Shown here: piece after piece, positions 56,790-64,000 of the stretch | Layout of the letters: every line of letters starts with the position of its first letter | Position numbering within the stretch: position 1 is the stretch's first letter | DNA from: Turritopsis dohrnii | Lineage: Eukaryota; Cnidaria; Hydrozoa; Anthoathecata; Oceaniidae | DNA: 64,000 nt | NCBI GenBank assembly: GCA_027922465.2 | Contig: BQMF02000199.1 | Coordinates: forward strand, 1 to 64,000 | Direction: 5' to 3' | Made by a program: the position numbers and the translations under genes | Notes under the pieces: generated by a model | Told to the model about the DNA's origin: nothing | Database searches by the model: none | What the model saw: the letters and a program-made list of their open reading frames with translations, nothing else

Positions 56790-56932
56790 TACTAAAATTG
56801 AGCATTCACAAAAAACCGCGAAAGTTTCTTCCGTAAATTTTCTTCAAAAAGTAAAAATCACGAAACTTAAATCCGCGAAATTTCGCGACTTTTCGGTCTC
56901 GCGAAAGTTTCTGCCCGCGAAAGTTTCTCTCT
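56790..56932. repeat. GCGAAAGTTTC motif array
   Basis: Copies of CGCGAAAGTTTC, CGCGAAATTTC and ACGAAACTTAAATCCGCG alternate in both orientations. It looks like the subterminal part of another MITE of the motif-array type. Confidence 0.6.
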
Positions 56933-57391
56933 TAGGGGGGGGTTTACACGTAAAATTTCATCCCGGGATGAGTTGCTCCCTGTGTCTGGTTAAAACCTTT
57001 ATGTTGTTTACATGTTTTTGACGGGATGAAATCTCATCCCGGGATGAGTTCATCCTTGTCTCCAGGAAAGGGACGAGATTTCATCCCGGGATGAAATTCG
57101 CTAAAAAAGACATGTAAACACTTCCTAAACACGTGTAAACACATATTAATATTCATCTCGTGCTTAAGATGCAGAAGGTACGCATTTTGAACAAAATTTT
57201 GAGTATTCGACACAAAAGATCCTTTTGCACGTGGACGCTGTGTTAAGATAAGTAGAAGAGAGAATCAAGGAAACAGGTTTGTTAATATTATCACTTCAGA
57301 TATATATTTGAGCAACATTTATGAACTTTTACATGAAACTACCTATCAAAATAATCATACATAATACATAATACATATTCATTTTAGGAAA

Positions 57392-58619
57392 ATGTCAATT
57401 AAGCAGATAGGATCATTTTTAAATCCACTTGCTGAATTAGATGGTGTAGAAGTAGATGACGACACTGAAAGACATACCGAGCCAAACGATGATCCGCAGG
57501 AGGCTGGAAAAATATCGAAAGCAAAGAACGACACAGAAAATACAAAGAAAAAACGGTTGAGGTGGAACGACGAAATGGTGGAGTACCTTTTGCAATGTTT
57601 TTCGGAGATTAAGACAGAGAGCGAGTTTCAGGGCAAGGACTTCGAAGCAGATTTGGTAAAACTGTATGGTGAAGTAAGGATAATGATGGCGAAGAAGTTT
57701 AATAGTGCTGATTTTGGTCCGGTTGTTTTAACTGACCCTGGTGACAATTTAACCAAAGCGGAATCAAGCGACTACAAAATGAAGTTAGCGTTGGAGAAAA
57801 AAAACAAATAAAAACAGGTTACGAGAGAGTGAAAGAAAAGTCTAAAGCAATCCGCCAAGACTACCGCAAAGCAGTGACGGAGGGACGAAGGTCTGGAAGT
57901 GGCAAATTGATTTGCGAGAATTGGGACACTTTAAAGCATTTATAGGGTGGATCACCATCTGTTATTAAAGTTAGGAACCACATCGCATCTATGGAGAACG
58001 ACGAAGAAGAGATTGAATATAAAAGTTCTGACGAGGAGATAAGGAGCCCCGACATTTATACCACTAACGAAGACGATGACGGACATGACGATCATGATCT
58101 TAGAAATGAATCAATTCAGTTGCAGTTAGATAATTCAACAACAAGCTCAGAAAATTTTGATGACGAAAGTATTTGTAAAAACGCAAACTAAGTGGAACTG
58201 CCAAATACGTAGACAACAAAAGGAAGATGCTAGAGAAAAATCTGTCAGGACACCAGCGGGATCAAATTTATCTTAAAGTTGCAGTGGATGACTTGAAGGT
58301 TAAAGAAAAGATGGTCTCTATGTTAACAGAAGCAACAGTACAATCAAACAGAACCATGGAAAAGATTTCGGATTCAATTTCTTCTGTTGGAAAGTCCATA
58401 GGAGATGGGCTAGCTGTATTGGCAGCGGCATTGGCTCCACCTAAACAAGTAAACCCTCAACAACTTTTTCAGCAACCCCTTCAACAACAACCATCGTCTT
58501 TCAGTGGGCACTATCAACATCAACAAATGCAACCATATGGTCAACTGTATTCCGACCACAACCATTACTCACCTCAAAACAGTGACAACGTCTCCCAAAA
58601 ACAATACCATAATTTTTAA
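57392..58619 (+). pseudogene. Harbinger 2: Myb/SANT-like protein
   Basis: ATG at 57392 follows a TTTTAG acceptor. The N-terminal part is acidic (EVDDDTERHTEPNDDPQEAG). Then KRLRWNDEMVEYLLQCFSEI begins a Myb/trihelix domain that continues FEADLVKLYGEVRIMMAKKF. A one-base shift occurs in the A-run near 57800, after which the frame is GYERVKEKSKAIRQDYRKAV. A TAG follows KHL near 57942, and another shift near 58180 leads to KLSGTAKYVDNKRKMLEKN. An acidic middle, a long helix and a Gln/Pro/His-rich tail ending QKQYHNF complete it. The lesions are few, so inactivation is recent. Confidence 0.75.
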
Positions 58620-58766
58620 CCATCATTTTTAACCTAGGATATGATGTAAATTAGTATGCTTATCTAAAATAAATTATGGTACTTGCTTGAGATTTATTTC
58701 TTATACATCCAGCTGATTTTGGTTACACAATCTTAATAACCACAAGTTTATACTACGTTTTTGTGT

Positions 58767-59903
58767 TTACAAATATTTTTTAAAGTACTTTGTGATAGTA
58801 TCGTGGACTTGAGTGCACTCAGATGTGTTGTACGAGTAAATTCTATCAATGATAGGTATATTGCGTCGTTCTTCTGTCATAACTCGTTCCACTTCCTCTT
58901 GATGGATGTCGATTTTTCTTCGCTCACAAAAATTATGCAAAACGAAGCACGCGTGTATAACGATCGGGGTAAAATCAAGGTTTAAATCAATTGGTCGCAT
59001 CAGTATCCGCCATCTTGCTTTCAACCGTCCGAATGCACATTCGATTTGGTTTCAAGCAGAACGCAGCATTTGGTTGAACGCAACTTCTTCATTCATATTA
59101 CACGACTCGTACTCTTTCATGCAATGTGGCAAAAGTGGGTAGGCGGGGTCTCCAAGCAATATCTGGGGAACGCATTCTTCTCCTGGAATCAACTCTTTAT
59201 AAAACAAATCGAACTTTTTATTTGTATAGTTATTTTGAACTTTGGAATTTGCAAAAACTCTGGCATCGTGCACACAACCCAGCCATTTTATATCAGCGTC
59301 AATAAAATGACCATTATGATTGCAAATAGCTTGACAGTTAAGCGTGTATTTCATCTTGTAAGAAAAATAATCTTGGGCATTTTCCATGGGTCGTTTTATT
59401 GGGATTTGAGTGCCATCGATACATCCGATTGCTTGTGGAAAACCAAATCGTTCATTAAACCCATCTGCTGCTTTCGAAACTTCCTCCTTTGTTACCGGGT
59501 ATTTGATATATTCCGCGCCTAACTTCTTGGCAAAGATCTCACATATTTCTTTCAATGTCACTGACAAAGTTGACTTTGAGCATCCAAATACATTACTGGT
59601 CATGCGAAGGGACCCTTGATCCTTTAAAAAATATAAAGTCATAGCCACCCTTTTCTCCAGACTTATTACATCTTGTCGAACTCTGTTAGATCTTATCTTA
59701 GCGTATGGTCTCACCATATTTACCAACTCCGTGAAATCTGCGCTAGACATACGCAAATTTGCTTTCCACTCTTCATCTGGTGCTTTTCCTGATTCCATAT
59801 TTTGCCACCATTGATCTGTTCTACCTGGTTTGATCCACACCGATCTTTTTCTCCGCATGTACCTTAAAATCAAAACACAGTTTCCAACGTTTCCCAACAA
59901 CAT
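58767..59903 (-). pseudogene. Harbinger 2: DDE transposase, intact except one stop
   Basis: The frame runs 378 sense codons from ATG 59903 to TAA, broken only by TGA at 59052-59054. Motifs: WWQNMESGKAPDEEWKANLR, a helix-turn-helix stretch SLRMTSNVFGCSKSTLSVTL, AIGCIDGTQIPIKRP (first Asp), IKWLGCVHDARVF (second Asp region), ILLGDPAYPLLPHCMKEY, then after the stop NQIECAFGRLKARWRIL (catalytic Glu). The C-terminal ACFVLHNFCERR is also typical. Length and order fit a complete PIF/Harbinger transposase. A TGA where CGA is likely (SA-stop-NQIECAF) would be a single C-to-T change at a CpG. Confidence 0.9.
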
Positions 59904-60284
59904 TCTTACACAAAAATAAATCAGGCATTCGCAATAAATTTTTACCTTAACCTTATTCGTCGATATCTAGCCAACGGTAGCTAAAACAGCTAAAACAGCT
60001 TCCTTTAAAAGTATACTTCTTTGCCTGTGTTGTTCTTCCAATTGCATCAAAACTACTACATGTAACTGCATAAGAAGGGATGCAATTGTTAAAATTGTTG
60101 ATAAAGTTGCAGTTAAAAGTGCAAATTTTCGCTGTTCAATAGCCATCTTTCTACGCGTTTATTCTTTTATCAGCTCTTTTCAAAAAATAAAGTTCAGTTT
60201 CGATTTATCATATGCAAGGAGAGTAAAAGCCCATTTCATCCCGGGATGAAACTACTCATCCCGGGAAGAAATTAACACGATTGT

Positions 60285-61111
60285 TCTAAAGCACACACAT
60301 AACCTAATTATATATATAACTGAAAGGAAAGTTTTGTATTGTTACATGATGTATCTTTTGAATTTACAGACAGTTGTTTTACAGATGTTCTAATTTGATA
60401 TTGTCATTAGTCACTCGTAATAAGGGACATTGACAGTATAACTTAAAAACTGATCAAACAATAAAACAAGTAAGTAGTGCAGGGTAGACACAAATTTGCT
60501 ATGTTGGAGCTGAAGAGGAAACAAAGCTGAGCCAAAGTAGTCAGAGCTTAAAAGCGTAACAGCTCATATACAAAACAAACAAAGATGTTTTGAATTTAGA
60601 CACGCTTAAAGAATATCAAAACATTTCTCTATAAAAACAAACAAATAGCTACCTTTTTCAGTCAGGGACAACTGCAAATTAAGCTATACCGTCTAATTTA
60701 GATACTCGCTTAACTTGGAGATTTTTATTACACTTATTAGGCGATAATAGCCTATTTAGGCGGTACAATTCATGAAAACTTCAAAATCTCAAAAACTACT
60801 TGTAGTCGCGCTCTCATTTTTTCCAGTAGGCTAGTTTAGAGTATAAGGGATCGAATTCTAAAATTTTGTCTTGTTTACTTCGCGGAGCGTTAAGATATAC
60901 TCCAAAACAACAAATTAGATTATTTAAGATGTTTTCGGAACTGCATCTCAGTATGATATGCGCGGGATGTTACACGAGAGATGCGCTAAATGTAATCACC
61001 AAATTAAGCTATGATGTACTAAGCTGTTATAGGCTAATTTAGAGATTAGTGTGAAGTGTCGTCACTTTTAATACTTACCGTGTCAAAAGTCAACTGACAA
61101 CAGCAGAGAGT
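60285..61111. other. No supported gene
   Basis: AT-rich sequence with no convincing frame. It separates Harbinger 2 from the HIRAN ORF and contains the presumed promoter of the latter. Confidence 0.4.
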
Positions 61112-61657
61112 ATGAGGAGCTTAACAAATGAGGAGATATTTCGCTATAGAGATAGCTATTTTGCGTATCGTGCTTCTCAAGGATGGGCTGATGATTGCGC
61201 CGTATTGGTAGCATTTTGCGTAATAAATGGGTACCATCATTTTAAAGTAAGGCCACTTATTGGCATGGATATGCCTATGAAACTTGTGCGTGAGCCCGAA
61301 AATGCCTTCGATACAAACGCAATCAAGGTGGTTGTACCTGGACTTCACGAACTGAAGCCTGAGATATTAGACCTTGTGGTTAGGGAGAGAACAGGAGCCA
61401 CTGTTAGGGAGATCGCTGGTCGTACCGTAGGAAGAGTACCCAGGGTGTTATCAGGGATATTTTCCACCTACATGGATAATGGACATATTCGTGAAAGCAC
61501 TGGTTTCTACACTGGTGGAATGATAAATCAAGATCATCCAACCTTGGGGAGAGGTCCTAAGCTGGAATGCATGTATTGCTTTGACATGGACAGTCATGAA
61601 ACAAAGGAGTATTTTATTGAAGAGATATCAAGAGTAACAAACATGGGAGAACCTTAA
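61112..61657 (+). CDS. HIRAN-domain-like protein, 181 aa, intact ORF
   Basis: ATG at 61112 opens an uninterrupted frame. After MRSLTNEEIFRYRDSYFAYR come VRPLIGMDMPMKLVREPENA, FDTNAIKVVVPG, AGRTVGRVPRVLSGIF and HIRESTGFYTGGMINQDH, ending in a C-terminal ECMYCFDMD segment. The pattern (G..L.L.REP.N..D.NAI.V......VG..PR..S) is that of HIRAN domains, which in SWI2/SNF2 proteins such as HLTF bind DNA ends. Stand-alone HIRAN-like proteins occur in many cnidarian genomes, often as repeats. Intact coding in a window full of decayed genes suggests recent arrival or selection. Family assignment is from motif memory. Confidence 0.7.
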   Translation: MRSLTNEEIFRYRDSYFAYRASQGWADDCAVLVAFCVINGYHHFKVRPLIGMDMPMKLVREPENAFDTNAIKVVVPGLHELKPEILDLVVRERTGATVREIAGRTVGRVPRVLSGIFSTYMDNGHIRESTGFYTGGMINQDHPTLGRGPKLECMYCFDMDSHETKEYFIEEISRVTNMGEP

Positions 61658-62212
61658 GTTTTATATTATCATTGTATTTTTAGTTGTTACATTAGTTGAA
61701 ATATATATTTTTTTATCTCTTTTGATAACTGGAATGATCTTTCGGATTCCCGTGATATTTTTCGTCTAGTGTACCAGCTTTAAGACCAATAGCATAACAG
61801 TTAAAATGAAAAAAATAACAATTTCATGTGTCACTCAAAAATATATACAATACACATATTTAAATTCGACATCTGCTCCTTATCGAAAACACATATCAAT
61901 CAAAAACACTGAAGAAATAAAGTGTCAACCCATGAGAATTACATAGGACCAACTTTTTGAAAGGAAAAAACCTGCCGATCAAAAAATGATTGTAATTCAA
62001 ATTATCACAAATAAAATCGGCACATCCTGTTTTCGAATTTAAAAAATTCAATTGATCAAAGAAGTTTTTGAAATAAAGTGTCAACTAATACAAATTCTGT
62101 TCGGCCTCGTCTTATAAATAAAACGTAAACATCAATCTAAAAACTATAAGTGTAATCTCAGTGAGTGCGAACAGACGAAGTGATTGAGTATTTGTAATTA
62201 AAACTGAAGAAT

Positions 62213-62885
62213 ATGGCAGACGTTTTCAATCAAGAACTAAAAGTAATAAACCATAAAGATTCTAATAAACATAAAGTAACTACAGATGACAGCACAGGAA
62301 AAAAACGTTGCAGAGGCGAAAAATATATCGATAACAAAACTGCACGCAGTGACTGTCGCTATAAAAGGAGAATAGGTCTTCTGAGGAGCGCATCATTATT
62401 GAAACTTTGCACGAATGATGACGTTTACATTGAGTTCGAGCATGGAGACACAAAAGAAAAAAAATTTAGCACATCACCGGCGTTGTTGTTTGACAACCAG
62501 CTGAACGCAATCAGTGCACAGAATTCAAGCTTGCTGAACGACGCACAATCATCGAAACAAATAATCAGATCATAAAACACCAGAAAAAAATGGAGATGCT
62601 ACCCTTTTAGATGAAACATTACTCGAGTTGACACCCTCCAGTTCGTTGAGTGTAATAGACCAAATTGACGAGAACACTTGCCAATTATGCAAAGCAAAAC
62701 ACGATAGCGATGAAGACTTAGATTCACCGTGGATTGGTTGCAACGCCAAAGGTTGTAAATATTGGGTGCACTTTTTATGCCTCGGGTTTACCAATAACAA
62801 AGATGCTAAGGTATTAAGTGATTTCTGGTGTCCAGCTCACTTAAAGAAATTCTTTGTTGCTGCTCAGAACCGGTTGAAAAAGTAA
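62213..62885 (+). pseudogene. PHD-finger-like protein, one frameshift
   Basis: ATG at 62213 starts MADVFNQELKVINHKDSNKH; a Lys/Arg-rich part follows (KRCRGEKY, CRYKRRIGLL). Near 62560 the frame ends and continues one base out of phase as KTPEKNGDATLLDETLLELT, then ENTCQLCKAKHDSD, SPWIGCNAKGCKYWVHFLCL and FWCPAHLKKFF. C-x2-C, C-x4-C, H-x2-C and C-x2-H give a PHD-like zinc finger at the C-terminus. The arrangement (basic N-terminus, C-terminal PHD) resembles small accessory proteins of some DNA transposons. Confidence 0.6.
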
Positions 62886-63125
62886 AAAGAACTACCAGCT
62901 TAGACTTTTTTATAGATATATTGCATTGACAAATGTTTCTTCAGTTTTTAGGGTTAACGTATATACTTTTAATTTTGAAAATATTGTGTATACAGTTATA
63001 ATAATTATTAAAGGGATTCTTTCATTCAAAATTATGTGGTAGACTTTCCGATGTTACTTTGAGACTTGCTATTGTACAATTAAAATTATAGTTGAGAAAA
63101 TATAGTTGAAAGCATCCCTTTAAAA

Positions 63126-63932
63126 TTATTCATCATCACTATACTCAGACTCACTATAGTATAAATCTGTCTCTGTTGATATACAAAGCAGGTCATATGA
63201 AATGTCCTGTAATCTTTATCCTTGCTGATGCTGTTCCCAATACAATAACTGTTTTTCCTTTAAATTTTCAGACAAATTTAGTAGGGAGGTGCTCATTGCT
63301 TCACCATATATGTTGTAAATGGCAGCACCCTCAGAATTTAGATATTTTGAATGACGTAAAATAGCTCTCCATTCCATTATTTCTACACTGAGTATAACAT
63401 TTCGTGTTTTAGTATCTTCTTTTAAATTTAATATACTTGACATGTTCTCATATATATTGTCAAAGATATCAACTGATCTTGATATTCGTTGCCACGTAGA
63501 TTTATCGACTGTTCCCTTTGGTGCCATCATTTTTTGCCTCTTGATTTTTTGCTCCAGTGAAAAGTCAGCTCCTTGATTGTGACTTAAACAATCTGAAGTT
63601 GAAAATGTGACATTTTCATTTCTTTGCTCTCTAACAGCAGTTGGGTAAATAGCTTTGTTAAATAAATCGCGGTATTCAATTTCTTGATAAAACGGATGTC
63701 TAAATCCGTAAAACCAATCTGCAAAAGCATATCTTCCTGCATTACTAATTTCAACATCATTATTCCAATCACCAACTCTTTGAGCATATATTCCCAATCC
63801 AAAAGTCAAAACTAATTGCACAACAAGTTTAAGGGTGGCTGACTTGATCAGGGCTCGAAATAAGAAAACTTTGTGTAGCTGGCTGTTTTGAATTAAGTAT
63901 GGAAATAAGGCAGTGGGACAAATGTTGCCCAC
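63126..63932 (-). pseudogene. Unclassified repeat-family protein, one premature stop
   Basis: The recognisable frame reads FADWFYGFRHPFYQEIEYRD, LFNKAIYPTAVREQRNENVT, NQGADFSLEQKIKRQKMMAP and TWQRISRSVDIFDNIYENM, then EIMEWRAILRHSKYLN. A TAA at 63216-63218 interrupts it, but the same frame continues RLQDISYDLLCISTETDLYY and ends SESEYSDDE, an acidic tail, at 63126. I recall this type (HP.Y.EIEYRDL, then APKG and WRAILR) only as an uncharacterised cnidarian repeat protein. The N-terminal start is uncertain, because the first 30 residues look spurious, and the gene may continue beyond the window. It faces the PHD ORF tail to tail. Confidence 0.55.
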
Positions 63933-64000
63933 GGGTTGGGCGACGAAGAAAATTTTTTGATTTGTAGAACAGCTTAAACGCTATTCTAAAGGCTTTTCTC

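Larger units (their letters stand above)
56935..60280. mobile_element. Harbinger 2, about 3.3 kb, subterminal CATCCCGGGATG palindromes
   Basis: The left end GGGGTTTACACGTAAAATTT leads into TCATCCCGGGATGAG. The right end carries CTCATCCCGGGAAGAAATTA then ACACG in inverse order. CATCCCGGGATG or close variants occur three times near the left end and twice near the right. Inside are a Myb-like gene on + and a transposase on -, convergent, which is the complete gene set of PIF/Harbinger. Exact termini and the 3-bp target duplication could not be fixed. Confidence 0.75.

Noticed and set aside
1..64000. rRNA, tRNA and CRISPR arrays
   Set aside because: No cloverleaf with an anticodon arm, rRNA core motif or regularly spaced direct repeats with unique spacers was noticed by eye; a covariance-model scan was not possible.

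Overview
This is an animal nuclear genome window. It is AT-rich, with GT-AG introns and single-exon to multi-exon genes buried in dense, mostly decayed transposable elements. The mix of elements (Helitron/PIF1 helicase, PIF/Harbinger pairs, piggyBac, Ginger2/KRBA2-type integrase, several LINE families, many TA-flanked MITEs), together with UBX-HECT and HIRAN proteins, resembles a cnidarian genome, probably a hydrozoan. That assignment is inference from family composition. No rRNA, tRNA, CRISPR array or bacterial feature was seen.

Layout. 1-1117: a 553-bp tandem duplication on the + strand, each copy carrying the same 90-nt in-phase exon. 1229-7456 (-): a TKL-like protein kinase gene whose catalytic domain sits in one exon with one frameshift, followed by a chain of short phase-0 exons. 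7498-9990: a LINE interrupted by a 1.6-kb block that includes a pogo/Tigger-type MITE. 10.9-14.3 kb: MITEs, candidate short exons and three long G/C homopolymer tracts. 14.28-17.11 kb: a transposon-like gene with an SDNAGCYH motif, broken by a LINE and abutting a decayed piggyBac copy in the opposite orientation. 17.5-23.1 kb: fold-back DNA, a small MGGCC ORF, unidentified coding traces, a LINE ORF1 and a DDE transposase remnant. 23.16-24.11 kb: a Helitron with a PHD-finger fragment and a nested MITE. 24.1-27.4 kb (-): a UBX-HECT gene fragment and a Ginger2-like integrase. 28.4-30.7 kb: an internally deleted LINE with a Helitron inserted in ORF1. 33.8-35.6 kb: Harbinger copy 1. 35.76-37.09 kb: a Helitron remnant. 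38.3-42.7 kb: an almost full-length but inactivated Helitron Rep-helicase. 43.16-44.46 kb: a gene made of about ten 21-40-nt (coding) exons, nearly all phase 1-1. 46.38-49.41 kb: Helitrons joined head to tail with no host base between them. 49.6-56.7 kb: hAT-type ends enclosing a large MITE, candidate host exons and another Helitron with its own nested LINE. 56.9-60.3 kb: Harbinger copy 2, with a transposase that is full length except for one nonsense codon. 61.1-64 kb: a HIRAN-domain ORF, a PHD-finger ORF and an unclassified ORF on the opposite strand.

The window therefore records successive nested insertions. Several can be ordered, because removing the inner element restores the reading frame of the outer one or because an empty paralogous site is present. 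The most unusual items are the micro-exon gene at 43.2-44.5 kb, the head-to-tail Helitron chain at 46.4-49.4 kb, and a set of TA-flanked MITEs that share short subterminal motif arrays and, in two cases, the terminal CCTTAAG.
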